From Diphasiastrum complanatum (lineage: Eukaryota > Streptophyta > Lycopodiopsida > Lycopodiales > Lycopodiaceae): a stretch of DNA of 64,000 bases. The position numbers and the translations under genes are program-made. The stretch is taken from contig MU831998.1 of assembly GCA_029204225.1 (NCBI GenBank), positions 28,573 to 92,572 on the forward strand, in the 5' to 3' direction. A model generated the notes under the pieces. It did not search any database. It worked only from the letters and a program-made list of their open reading frames with translations, and was not told the DNA's origin. Below are positions 1 to 13,564 of the stretch, in pieces (position 1 is the stretch's first letter; each line of letters starts with the position of its first letter).

Positions 1-1412
1 ATGTTGAATCCTATGTACAAGACATGGACGTAACAAAGATAAACCAACTCGTACTTAATGAATTCACATTTGGATTCCTTAGCGTAGAGTAACGCCCGCC
101 GGAGTTTATGTTCTATGTGTTCCTCGAAGGTCTTATTGTAAACCAAAATATCATCTAGAAACAGTACCACAAACTTTCCCAAATATGGACGAAATAAATC
201 GTTCACATCATTCGCTAGAATGTTGTTGGAGCATTCGTTAACCCAAAAGGCAACTCTAAGAGCTCGTAATGGCCAAACTTGGTATGCAATGCAGTTTTCT
301 GCACATCTTCCGACTTAATTATGATATGATGGAACCCTATTCTGAGATCAATCTTAGTGAAGTATTTAGCACCACCTAAGCGATCCACCAAGTCATCGAT
401 CCTAGGTGATGGATATTTACTTTTAATAGTCACCTTATTTAACCCCTTGTAATCCACGCACATCCAAAAACCTCCACCCTTCTTCGCTTTCAAAAGAATA
501 GTAGCACCCCATGGTGATTTATTGGGTTGAATATGTCCCATCCTTAAATAGTTTTCTATGTGATTTGAAATCTCTATCGCCTCTTTTTGAGAAAACATAT
601 AAGGTTGCCTTAGAGATAGGTTGACTTTTGGAATTAACTCTATTCTATAGTGTACTGACCTAGATGGCGGTAAACCATGAAGTAATTCTGCTAGGAAAAC
701 ATCTTGGAATTCACTGATGATTTGATTTTTCATTGTTTCTTCCTAATCTTCATACTGACAATAATCAAATGCTTCCACAATATAAACTGTCGAAATCATG
801 TCTAATGGCTGAACAAAATTACTTCTAGATAATGTAACTACTTTATCACCCTCCTTGAAAGTGAGAACATGCTTCTCAAAATCAATAGCCAAAGAAGGCG
901 ATTTATTAAATAACCATTCATATCCAAAACTAAATCAGTGCATGCAAGGTCTAAAACATGAAAATTAACTAATGATCTTGAATCATCACTGGGAGAATAG
1001 GCACTTTAACATCTCAAGTCTCCAAGTCGGCTCTTGAAGCTAGATAAACTCAATATTTATAATTGTTGGCTTCAATTGACAAGCTGAGTTTCTTTACCAC
1101 CACCAATTTTGAATCGAATGATGGAACTCCATTCCAAAGATCCATAAATTCCTAGATATAGGAGTTTAAAATCTTATTTCCCTTCTTGCAATTCACTAAT
1201 TTTTGGTAATAATTGACGTCATCAGCTATGATAAAAGCTTTTCTGAACAGTTCCGCAAATGCATCCCAAGTAGTGGGTTTGACCGACAGCTCTCGCCAAG
1301 ATGACAATGCTTTGTCACGAAGAAACAAAACTACACTCTCAATCTTTTTCTCTTCAGAAACTCCGTGGAGATTAGAATAATTGCTCCATTTCACGAGCCA
1401 ATCCTCCACCAC
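1..1412 (-). mobile_element. Ty3/gypsy retrotransposon fragment (gag to RT)
   Basis: Read on the minus strand, 1152-1412 encodes a retrotransposon gag segment (WLVKWSNYSNLHG, ALSSWREL). The stretch 215-733 encodes reverse transcriptase (RQPYMFSQKE, WGATILLKAKKGG, CVDYKGLNKVT, then [12 protein letters not shown]). After a frame break, 1-215 continues with [14 protein letters not shown], the FLDD catalytic site. The protease region between is degraded. No LTR is visible; the element runs off the left edge. It lies in the GH95 intron after exon 9, in the same orientation as the gene. Confidence 0.85.
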
Positions 1413-1419
1413 TTATGGC

Positions 1420-2883
1420 TTTTTCTCTTTCTTCTCCCTTGAGTAGGTTAAGATTCCTCCACATTGCTTTAGCTGAGTGTTGCAATTGATGTAGAATGTT
1501 TCCTTCTTTTACTTGAGTCGTCCCACATAATGGCAGTACAAAGATGATGCATGAAGATTAAAATAGGTAATCTTAGACCAAGAGTGCGAGATAATGTCAT
1601 CAGGAATAGTCAAATATGAAACACCCAATCCTGAGATAAAGAAGTGCAGAGGATAGGAATATGATCCGTCAATGTGACTCTACCAAGAACCAAAGTAACC
1701 AAGAGCATGTGTGAAAGGGTAACTCTAATCGGAACCATTCTATTGACTGATAAGCTGTAGTACCAAGGGGACACTACCCACTAGGAGAACCATTAAGAGA
1801 TGCAATTGATTCTTCTTAAGGTAAATTAAGGTAAATTTTCATAGTCATTAGATTACTCTGCCTATTTTGGACCCTAGGATAGTGCTTGACATCTGGGACC
1901 TGCATTACTTTTTAGGGCTCTTGTTATTCGAGTGTATACGCTTTTGATACCTTCTAGAATCTAGAATATTCACAGACGTGACTCTATGGGCGAATAGTCT
2001 CATGAGCCTTAGTGGTGTCATCCCTAAAACCTAATTAGCTATTTCTAAGGGTAGCAAGTGTAGTATAGATGCAGTAACGGTCTTCTCATCTATCATGGTC
2101 TGGATCACTCGCGCAAGGTTATTGACTAAACCAAGTGCGTCACCAGAATCCACAGGTCACAAGCATCAGCCCTTTGTAAAAGATTCTATAGCATCTCTTT
2201 GTAAGACATTGTGAGTGTTGTGCTTGACTGTGAGTGTTGTTCAAACAGTGTTCTAAGTTTGCATAAATGTATCATCTGCTGCTGCCATTATGTTTTGTGT
2301 TATGCTTTATGGGTGAATGTGTTCAACTTGCAAACGTTCTTGCACACGAGATGAGATTCATCAATATCAAATCTTACCATGTCAAAAGCAAGAGTCGGGT
2401 CAATACAGAAGTGTCACGGTTGTCACGATTGTCCTTGAGCCTTGAATTTTCTAGGCAGTGCCTTGAGTTGTGACATTTAAAATCGTCTCCCAAGTTATGA
2501 ACCATCTTCTGGCTGTTTATGGAATTTCACCCTTGAATAGAACCTACTCTGAGCAAATGTGGGGTAGGAGAGCCTATGGCTTAATAGTGTAGAAAAGGGA
2601 CCATGTGTATCATATGCTTACTTAGAGCCACTGGAATAGGAAGATCGGTTGCACAAAAATTGGACCGTCTATCTATAACTCGTCATCTTAGAGAATTGTT
2701 ATATACTAGTTGCAACACTTTACCTGATTAGACACTTTTCAAAAGCACCCTCATGGCTAAGATTACATTGAATGATAATACCAGAAAGCCAGAGCAACCC
2801 TTAACACACAAATGGCATGTCTTTTATTAAAATGCTGTGATTTACGTATAATGGGTACTAGAAATTTGAAAAAAGAGAATTAC
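1420..2883. other. Intronic stretch without recognisable gene
   Basis: Between the gypsy gag remnant and GH95 exon 9. I see only short unrelated reading frames and no repeat structure; it may include decayed LTR sequence of the neighbouring element. Confidence 0.4.
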
Positions 2884-3019
2884 CTCTTTTTATAATGCTC
2901 CGAGCAGCAGCTTGGCATATGTCAGGTGTTTCCTGAAGAGTCAGTGAATGACCTGGATATAATCCAAAAAGGTGTGACATATGACGGTGATGCACATCGG
3001 GATCACTGAATTCCCGAGC
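2884..3019 (-). CDS. FUC95A-like: GH95 exon 9 (last exon in window)
   Basis: 45 codons plus one base: [19 protein letters not shown], then [20 protein letters not shown] and RSIIKR. The [14 protein letters not shown] block is the best-conserved GH95 signature. The acceptor is TTGCAG|GCTCGG and the donor is G|GTAATT. The next expected exon (a GPGWS-like sequence) is not visible between 1 and 2883, so the following intron is longer than 2.8 kb and the gene continues left. Confidence 0.9.
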
Positions 3020-6000
3020 CTGCAAGAAATTTTGCACCATAATGACCCTAGAACATGTCGTTCAGTTGATTAAGGGTAATTTTTGGATCTTTAACACATA
3101 TTTCACTCTTGCTAAGATATAAAATCTACTAAAGGCAGCTTAGATACCTATGTGAATGGAGGATACATATTGAAGGCCTAAATAAAAGAGGATAAAAATT
3201 TGCACAGTGAACGACAATATTAACCACCCATGTAACACAAAGATACCTGTTATCAACCGTATGTTGCATCCTTGGTCAGACTAAAAAGTTGTGTGATTGT
3301 TGTGAAGCAAATCCTACAAGCATAACTCTACAGATGGACTATCCTAGTAAAAGCGCCAAGAAGGAAAGAAAAGGTCACGATGATTCAGCATATGAAGACT
3401 GATGAGTCAAGTTTGTCTTCAAGGAAAGCAGGACAGCATATTTCATGCTTCACTTCTAAGTATGGGGAAATGGTCTTTCTATTGACCTTTACTGGTGATA
3501 AGAGGACTATTTGATAAGTTAGGCCAAGACGTAACTTTGAAAATCACCCAAACAACAGTAAAGGTCTCTAAAAAGACCACTCCTTTATTTTAAAGATTAG
3601 CAAAAATCGGTCAAAAATCTAACTGGTGGTAAGATATGGACTTCTATGACTTATCCCGAAGGTAAATTTTATGGAAGGCACTTTTCCACCATGGAATGGA
3701 ATTTCATGTTACTTCAAAAATTAAAAGAGGGTCCTTTACCCACATGTTTAGAGGGTAAACTATAATGCCTTTTGTTCTTTGACAGAACATGAAGTAAAGA
3801 ACAAAAATATTGAGAGGGCTCGGGCCTTCAAAGAAACTACACTGCTTCGTTTGGAACCATTTACAAAATGCTTATGAACACTCCAGGTGAACAGAAAAAG
3901 CTTGTGTCATTGAGTCCCTTTAAATCCTGAAACATACCGTAAACGTTTCTGGAAAAGTTTAATCCTCACACTGCCGTTCTGCTTGGAATATATGAATCTT
4001 TTATCTTTTTAGGGACGAAGAAGAACAATGCAGAATCTCTAATAACATTTATTTCCAGGTAAGAGACCACACAGATGCCCAATTATTCAAAGTGACAAGC
4101 TACAGCATACCCATTCCATGACAAGTCCATCGGAACCAATCGCCTGTGGAAATAGTCGACCCTGGATATGCTTCACTTCTCTAACAACAAGAGAGTCCAA
4201 CTCACCTAAAATCTGCACAATAGAGGCGAGATGTTGACATATTTCTCTTCCAGAATATTTGAGTGGCCTATTCCATGCACTTAGTTATCCAAAATGTAGT
4301 TTCATGAAAAATATCCACAGCAAGAGAGACAGAAGCTCTTTATGGAAACAATTCTAGTAGAATGCATTCCTTTGAGCTACTTCATACAATAACGAGGGAC
4401 TGAATATGTTGGTAAAGCTGTAAAAAGGAGACAGGAAGATATAAAAGACTCAACTGTTCATTGCCTCTTTGACAAGCCTACCCAGTAAAAAAATAAACTT
4501 TAGAAACTGTCTAAATGTACCTTTGTTCTTATCGGTTAGCACCAAGATTGTTAGAAATAATGTTTATTTGTACCCCTATTCTTGATTAGGACATGCCTGT
4601 GTGATATTAAAAGGGGCCTATTTTATTTAGTCAAAGTAAAAGTCAAAGATACTAGTCAAGGTCAAAGTTTAGATTCCTAGTCAAAGTCTTGTGTATTTAG
4701 TAGGGCGCAGAAGGGCATTTGTAGAGCATTGCCTTTTGGTTTTAGTAATAAGTCAAGACATTTCCCTAATATAGGATCTATCTATAGGTGTTTGCTTTTT
4801 TGTTTTAGCTTTTGCTAGAAAGTCTATATAAGGAGGGTTGGCACCCACCTCCCTCATTCCATTGTAGCGAGCTATGCTCTTCAATCTCTCATGTTGATTC
4901 TTGGTTGGTTGTGAGTGCTAGCATGATTACTATCTCCATTCTAGGGACTGAGCAACAAATTCCAACATGGTATCAGAGCTGGAAATTCACAAGATTTTGT
5001 TCACTGGATCCACAAGGCAGTTCGCTCATGAAGGTTGTTTGCTGCTTTGTGAAGAGGAATAGTTTGCTGACAGATTGTTGCTTGTGAAGCTAGAATTGTT
5101 CGCTGGTTGTGGGAGAACTACATCTAAACGCTGGTTTCTATTGGTAACAAGCTCAGGTTCTTCACTCAGATAAAGGGGGAGAATATTTTTCTACAAAATT
5201 TCGAGTGTTTTGCAAGGATCATGGTATATAGAGACAATTTGCAAGTACGGAAACGTCTCAACAAAATGGAGTTGCAGAAAGGAAGAACCGGTCTATTGTG
5301 GAAACTGCGAGGAGCATGCTTGAAAGTAAGAAACTTTTGAACACTTTTTGGGGTGAAGCAGTTCAGCCAACAATATATCTTTTGAATCAAAGTCTTAAAA
5401 AAACGGTAGAGAATCAGACTCCAGAGAAAGGTTATATAGGATGGAAACTTGATGTAAGTCATTTGACGGTGGGAGCATTGCATATGCTCATATACCTAAG
5501 GATTCAAGGAGCAAATTGGATTCAAAGGCTACTAAATGTTTATTTCTTGGGATATGATAATCAAGAAAGCGATACAGCTTGTATGACTTAGAGGGTGAGA
5601 AAGTTATCAATGATCATAAGCAGGGATGTAATCTTTGATGAAGACGAATCTCATAAAGATTAAGAAATATCTTGGATAAGAAGCAAGACGGAGGAATTCC
5701 TATCTCATGTGACAAATCATTACAGGAATCTAAGTCAACACACGTATTGCCTACATCAACGTTCGACAAATGGATGTTAAGAGTGCATTCCCGAATGGCT
5801 TTCTAGAGGAAGAAGTATATAAGGTGCAAATAGGAGGTCACACAGGAGCAAGACTTAATCTTGGATCAGGTTCTATAACTTGGAGTTCACAAAAGCAGCG
5901 CACTATTGCACTATGATAGTCCACATAGGCAAAGTACCGAGCTACTATGAGTGCAACAGGTGAAGCAATATGGTTACAAAGGAGTCTACAAAATCTTCAT

Positions 6001-9000
6001 ATAGCATAGGATACACCTACAATATTTCAGTGTGATAACCAAAGTTGTATTGAATTGGAAAATCATACAGATTTTCACATAGGATGAAGCACATCGACGT
6101 ACAACAACACTTCAACAAAGAGAAAATTCAGAGTGGTGAAGTGGAGTTTGTCTATTGCCCTGCAGAAGAACAAGTTCCAGATATTTTTACTAAAGGACTT
6201 AGCAAAAAATAAAAGTTTAGAGAAATTCTAGTAGTAGTAGATAAAGTAAACATTAAGGGGGGAAGTGTTAGAAATAATGTTTATTTGTATCCCTATTGTT
6301 GATTAGGCCACACCTACGTGCTATCATAGGGGCCTATTTTATTTAGTCAAAAACAAAGTCGTATATACTAGTCAAGGTCATAGTTTAAATTGCTAGTCAA
6401 AGTTCTATGCATGTAGTAGGGCATAGAAGGGCATTTATAAAGCATTGTTTTTGGTTCTAGAAATAAGTCGACATTGTCCTAATATAGGTATAATTGTATT
6501 GAGTCCTTGCACAAGACTGCACCGCAAAAGTTTGCAAGAGGAACTAAAGCATCTCTCCCTCATACACATCAAGAAGTTAGAAAGGCTAGTGTATGTTCAT
6601 TCCAACTAATCCTTTCTACAGAAAATGAGTCAAGCCAAAGAATGTTGGTAATCATTTGAATTTGTAATTGAGGATTGAGCTTGAAATACTTGAACTTGAG
6701 TTTTGAAGCTTGAGAGTTGATAGATGACTTATTATTCATGAACCATAATCCATTGTGGTTTGTAAATTTGTGTCATGTGTGACATGAGTGACAAATTGTG
6801 GATATGCCAATTGTTTAAACTTTAGGTAATCATGACAAGACCGAATCACCAAGGTTCTCAATTCACCTCCTAGGTCATAGGAGGATGGGGAAATATGTAC
6901 CAATCATGTTGTATCATGAGTCTGTGGCACGCTTAGGTAAGATTGCTTAGAAAGTTCCTCTGATCTATTTACAAATTACAGATTGAGTTTTGAAATTGTT
7001 TAGATTAAGGTTACAAAATAGTAAATTCAAAATTGTACCACCTAGCACCAAGGTTGACTTCTAAGTTCTAAGTCTTTGGTACTTTCTAAAAGTTGCCAAT
7101 CTCTGCATGCAGGACTTGTGACTCGAGCTTAGACTACTAAGAAGTAATCAGAGAGTGACTACCAATGGTTATGACAAGGAGACTGAAGAGAAGAGTGAGG
7201 AGTCTGCCTTATGAGGCCTCATAGGATTGGGGGGCTGATGATGATGATGATGATGATGATGATGAGGACGATGAGCAGGAAGCTATGAGGCCAACCCCCA
7301 CTGGGAGGATCAAGAGGACCTAGATATAGATAATGTCTAGAATCTAGGTCGATTTGTCATCTAGCTTATGTCTCATGAGTCATGAGTCATGAGTCATGAC
7401 ATCCGGATTTAGATCATACATGTACATTTGAGACTAACTCATACATTTTTTTTTAAATTTCTATTCAAATATTTACCAAATGTACTTATAACTTACTAGT
7501 GTACTATGTCTAATGGATGTTTGATGATGGATCATGGATAAACCATAAATCGAAGCGTTACATAAAATTGGAAAAATGATCTAGTTTGTGAAGTTTGAAT
7601 TGTGTCCATTGTCATGTGCAGTTGTGATTCCGTGAACAGTAATTTGGTTTTAGGCTTCAAGAAACAATGGATCTTTTTGAATGTATGTACATTGTTTTCA
7701 TACTCAATCTAATATTATCTAAAATACATTGTTATAAGGCATTACATGAGACATTAGATTTTTAAAATTATATCTATAAAAAATGTTTGCCGATTCTTTC
7801 ATGATGTATTTAGTTCAGAACCACAACTCATGTCAATTCATATGGCTCAAAATAATTTTGATTCTAAACCGAGTAGAAACACTATTGTCGTCTCACCCTC
7901 GTGCATTGTTCTCAGGTCTCCATCAAATCACAACATCCCATACCACTACAACCTATCTTTGACCATCGCAAACCTATATCTTGAGGCTAAAGAAGATATC
8001 ATCCTGGCTTAACCATGTGAACGAACCATCCACCCTCCAGTAATATAAATTGCCTATGTCACACGGGTCCAACTCTATATACGTAATCTAGGTGGGGTCA
8101 TCTCCACCAACATGGCCACACATCTGGACCATCGACATGCATCAGTTGTGCAGACTACTGTGAGTCAACAAACAAGAGTCACCACATGCTAATAGGATAT
8201 CGATAGGTGGCACCCAATCGATCTATAGCTCCAGACCAACGAACGAGATCATTGCCTCAAGTTTAGTCATTGTGTGCCCCTGTGGGTACATAACAAATAG
8301 TGAGTGCATTTCAGGTTGCAAGGGATAGGGCCCAAAAAATCCAAAAAATTTCATAAACTTGCACATTGTTTTTGGTGCCTAGATTGTGATCTTTAGTCAA
8401 ACCTTTTTGCATTGGGAGACTTCCAATAGTAGGAGCGTTGATGAATCACCTCGTAGCTTGTTGCTTGGATATCCAAAACTTGAAATATTCAAGTTTTGGT
8501 TTATAGTTGGACACTTTTAATTAAAAGAGCAAGAGTACACACATTTTATACGTTCTAGTTTGATTTTCGGCCTTCTTTCTATGATGGGTTGCCTTAGGCT
8601 CTACAGTGAGATCTTTTATAGGAGTTGATTACATATTTATATTTCTATACGTGGGGAGCTTAGCAATCTAGTATGGTTTTGCAATTTCCTATACTAATGC
8701 TTTCTACAAAAACCCAAACACCATACTTCATGTTTTTAGCTTCTAAAAACCTAAAACTTGCTTCAATTAGTAAGACTTCGTTGCGAAGAATCTCAAATTT
8801 ATGATGAGTACATTTAAGACCCTCAAAGATAAGACTTTTGTTGACCTAGATGCATATTACCAGTGGTACTTACTCCTTAAAGCAACACCTTGCAGTTCTC
8901 GAAAGGACATACTTACTACTCAATCTACAACTCCCACGAGGCACTTCTCTTCACATAAGAAACTAATTGAGAGGACAGATAGGATGGGGGCAACATACAG

Positions 9001-12000
9001 ATATAAGAGGGTGGCACATACGACTGAGAGGACAAGATAGTCATGTTTATATGAGAGGTTTGGCCAGAATGAGGCACTTGGGGAGGCTTGTGTTGCCAGA
9101 TCGTCTAGGACAATCAACAATCTGATTAGGTGTGCCCCTTACACCAACGATGCTTTGCCTTGCCAAAATGAGGCACGCTTATAGTCTCTAGTCAAATTTC
9201 TATAACCCATTTCTCAAGATACTTTTGACAATTATACTCTTTTCAAGTTGAAGTGCTACTCTTTCTTTTCCTTCATCCGATCATGTCTCATTGGAGGAAC
9301 ATCCTCCTTCCATGATCATTTCATCTAGGCATGTTGAGAAACATGAGATTCACCTATTTGGTTATTAACCAAGGTCAATCTCACAAACCATTTCCTCATT
9401 GTCCTTACTACCACTTGTGCATTCTACTCAATTTGTTTCTCCATTTAGGAACTCCCCTCCTTCAAATGTACATCTTGTCCATGGCTTCCCCTGCAAGAAC
9501 TAATGCATATATTGGATAATCAGGCACAATTTGTGTCTATAGCACAAAGACCTTCTAGTCCTTCGAGAAAATAATAGCAAAATAGTACCTTGGTAGCATA
9601 GTGGAGCTTACTCAAGGCACTCTAATAGCCCAAGAATGCCATAAGAGAGTGTCATCATGTAGGACCCCAACAAGTGAGATATGCAAAGCTAGTCGAATAG
9701 CCCAAGAATACCACAAGAAAAGGACGGCGCAGAAGCAAGCAATTAGCATCACTCTCAATAGCGATGACACCACTCATACTGGCTAGAGGACCCTCAAAAG
9801 CAGATGCATCATCAGCTAATTAACGTAAGTAGGTGACGCACATGTAGAAAGACATGCCACTCAAAAATAGACGGATGAGAATGGACATATGTACACCACT
9901 TACGAATAAGTAGAGCCATCTAAGAGGAGAACTGCATTAGCAATCTTTCAAGAATCAATAAATTAGAGCAATAGGTGTCAGAGCAATATCGGAGATGGGT
10001 CGATCACGTCTCGAACACACGAACGATTGCCATGATAAACACAAGAGGAAAGATAACGGGGAAAAACTTGGTGAGGTGACAACAGGACATATAGGCGCAA
10101 CACACAACTTTTAAGAAGCACATACGATATTTAAAATCTCACACGAGATGTAAAACACACAATTTTGTTTTTCTTCCGAGAACAAACAAATCGTGACAAA
10201 ACAAGATGGATCATAAAACTGAAATCCATGTAAAAACACTCAATCTTCTTTTCTTCCTTTTTGTCTTTCTAAGCAAATCATGACAAGAACACAAAACAAT
10301 AAATGGGATCTCTTGAATTAGATCAAAACAATGGAAAACAAAAATAATAAAAAATAAAATAAAAAAATTGGAAAGCAAGCAAAAACCTGTATAAAAACAA
10401 ACACAATCAAGAAAAAATGCTTTTCAAACTGGCAAGTGGCAGCAAAATCACCTCCAAGTAGGCCCCTGGAAATAGGTGGGTATGCTACCCTAAAAAATCA
10501 GCAAGGTAACTCAAACTGCAGCAGCAAAGAGGGTGATGCAAGGGCTAGAAGGTAGGCCAAAAACCAGCAAACAACTATTTATGAAATGTTGAAATCACCT
10601 TCAAACAGGGCGATAGGAAGCCACCAATAAGATGAATAATCAATCAATGATTAATGTGTAAATAATAGCCCTATATATACTATCTAAAGGCCCTGAGTGG
10701 AACCTTCTAGAGATTAGGGCAACTTAGGGTACCTAGGTCGCATACAAACATGCCATTAATGATAGCTGGCCCAGAACCTAAAGGTATACTGGTTAGGGGC
10801 TAGTTCTAGTATATATCTGTCGAAATTCAAGATTGAAAAATGTGCTAATATGATCAATCTAGCTTGGCAATTGCATCAGCGACTGGAGTTCCTGCACATC
10901 AGGCTAACAGTTTTTGTTAGAAATTGCATCCATAAGGTTTGAAGATACATATACATTCATATATAAATCTAGATATAAGTTACTGGTCAGATTCATTGAT
11001 GTCTCACGTGAATTGCTTCAATAGAAGATGAATGAATTTCGGCCAAATAACCATGGCATAGTAATCCTCTGGTTAGATCTTTGCATTTTGCCTCCCTCCC
11101 AGATTCTTTCCCCAATTCTCAAATACTGCTATTGCTTTTATATCTGACTTTTTGGGCTATCTTAAAATGAAACCACCATATTCATCATCAAATTTAACAG
11201 CAAAGGACATTTATGCAGTTATAATACACAAACATTGATATTTCAATCATCAGAAACAAACCCCTAGTATAAAAATGAGCATCGAAGAACAAATAACCAC
11301 TGACGAAATCAGCATAGTTAGAACCATGTCTTGACCTTGGCAGCTGCGCAGAGCGCAGAAAAAACTTCTCTGATTATTGCCATGTCCATGGCTGTGGCAT
11401 AACTTACAGAAGCTTGATTCCCATCAGGACCAATGAAGTAGTGCTCTGGAGATGTCGCTGGGTTTGTGACATACACATCTTTATTGTCCTCAACAAGCCA
11501 ATCTAGAAGGAACTGAACACAACCTTTCAGTAGGGGAAATGCCTTCTCTTTCAGAAAAATCTGCTCAAGAATGCAATAGCAGATGAAACAAATCAAGGGG
11601 CAGTAGACAATAGAAGTATGTGTATCTTTACTTTAGATCTTTGAACATGATTGACACTTCGAGTGAACAAGAAGGTACAGAATATGAAAGTACTACAATC
11701 CAAATAGGGTATCTTGAAAGAGTTGGCATAACGGTCCCAAAAAAATTGCAAGGGAAGATTGAATCTACAGCCAATGCTACTAAAAAATCATGTCCTGGCT
11801 AAATTGCTAAAACAAATATTCCAGGAAAAAAATTTACCATTTACACATTAACATCTCGTGGACTCAAGTTCTAGCTAGCAACTAAGCATTTCCAACCTTC
11901 AATAAACTTTGTCACCACCTTTAGGAAGACTACTTCATCATTTGGAACCGCATCAATCTAGAGTGAATTTTTTTACTGTGAACTGTTTTTATTGCTAATC

Positions 12001-13533
12001 ACTTTTCATTTTAGGTAGCTATTTCTATTGACGTTACTTTGAATTTCATAGGAAGACATCAGCATTAGTGCTTCGTTGTTCGTATTCTATTTCATCAAGT
12101 TTAGAGTTTATTGAGATGCCATATTTGTTATGTGTGCTCATAACTTAAACAGACCATGTATATTTAAGGACTTTGTAGCAGACGGTTGAGATGGCTACAA
12201 TTTCTACAAACTTTTTCTTTTAACATCAAGAACCACCTTGGAAAATGCCACGTTGCTATTGACACATTATCTCGCTTGCCAATCTACATCTGTGATTTAA
12301 TCACAGCCACATCACATTGGCCTAAGACTTTACCTGATGCTTAATTTCTTTGGAAAGAGCCTAAGGTATGCAATACAGCCAAATAGATTTCAAGTGTGTA
12401 TGAACCCACAACACGCGTAAAAACATCTTCTGTAAACTGCTAAGCAGAGGACGCATCTACTACTGCACTTTTAAGAAAGCCATGTAGAAAATGAAATTAC
12501 TAAAGAATCAATTTAGTGCTAGCTACAAGTAGATAACTGTTGTGAAACCAAAGAAATAAGTGTTGTATGAAAGAACATATCTGTCCCTAAGCTGGTTGTC
12601 TCATATAGCAGTAAGCATACCAAAATAGCTGGAGTAACAAAACTGAGGTTGAAGGCGAAGTGGGAGGTACATGTTTGGACTGGTGTGGTGCTTGTCGGTG
12701 GGTAGTTGTCATGTCCACGATGGATCTGACCTTGGATATACATCCCGTCAGTCAGTAGGCTTATCTTGACCTGTAAGTTAATTATGGTTATGAGGGGTTG
12801 GGGCCCTCGTGGTGTTAGATCATAATTAATGGCTTAGAGTCCTAAAACCCATAATGGTGGATTTATATGGAACTAAAAGTTACTCAAAAGTGGCTGATGT
12901 GGCCCAGTCAGGCTACTAATGTGTCCCAGTGAAGTCTCCCAAATCACTCCCTAGTCGGGGTAGAGCCTTGGAGGGTAAAAGTATAGCCATAGGCCTCTCC
13001 AAGAGAAGAGCTTGATTTGTGAGTTGTAGCTACATGTTGCTAGTGTGACATGTCTCCAACCTCTTGAGTCTTTGCCTTGGTCCATAACTTGGGGGCTAAA
13101 TCCGATTGATCTAGGTTGGTTGGATAGGTATGATCTACCATCCGTTCCAATTGTGTTTATTAGCTTCAGCATCCTAGTCAAAAAATTTGGGTGACTTGAA
13201 AGAAGCCCGCTGAGGTGGAACTCTCTAGCACCAATTTCGATGTCTGAAAGGGGGGAGGGAGTCATTGTCTGATTCGGCCTCTCTATCCCTACTAGACAAA
13301 AAAGGACGTGATCTTACTTGACCCCAAGAGGACCCAACCACACCTTCTAAGCTTATGCTATGCGTATATATTCATATGTAAAGCATGTGTATACCCCCTG
13401 GGAGATGCGATATAAAGATATCGTATGAGTCCAAGGTTGCATCGAACTGCGGTTCGAACCATCGAATCGTAAGAGGCCGGTTCGAACCGACTGATGGGAA
13501 AAAAGGTCCCGATTCCCAAGTTGTTCGCGCCCA

Positions 13534-13564
<31 letters not shown>

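Larger units (their letters stand above)
4549..6490 (+). mobile_element. Internally deleted Ty1/copia element with two LTRs
   Basis: The 5' LTR (4549-4967) begins TGTTAGAAATAATG. It is followed at 4968 by a primer binding site TGGTATCAGAGC, complementary to initiator tRNA-Met as in most copia elements. A purine tract (about 6253-6264) precedes a second copy of the LTR start at 6266, which follows the 5' LTR for about 220 bp and then diverges, so the 3' LTR is truncated. Only about 1.3 kb of internal sequence remains. It lies in intron 7, antisense to the gene. Confidence 0.88.

Noticed and set aside
2267-2473. 68-codon plus-strand frame as a small secreted peptide
   Set aside because: It has a hydrophobic start but lies in an intron amid decayed DNA, without conserved motif or transcription signals.
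4812-5087. 91-codon frame across the copia LTR end and primer site
   Set aside because: It spans the LTR boundary and tRNA primer site, so it is non-coding.
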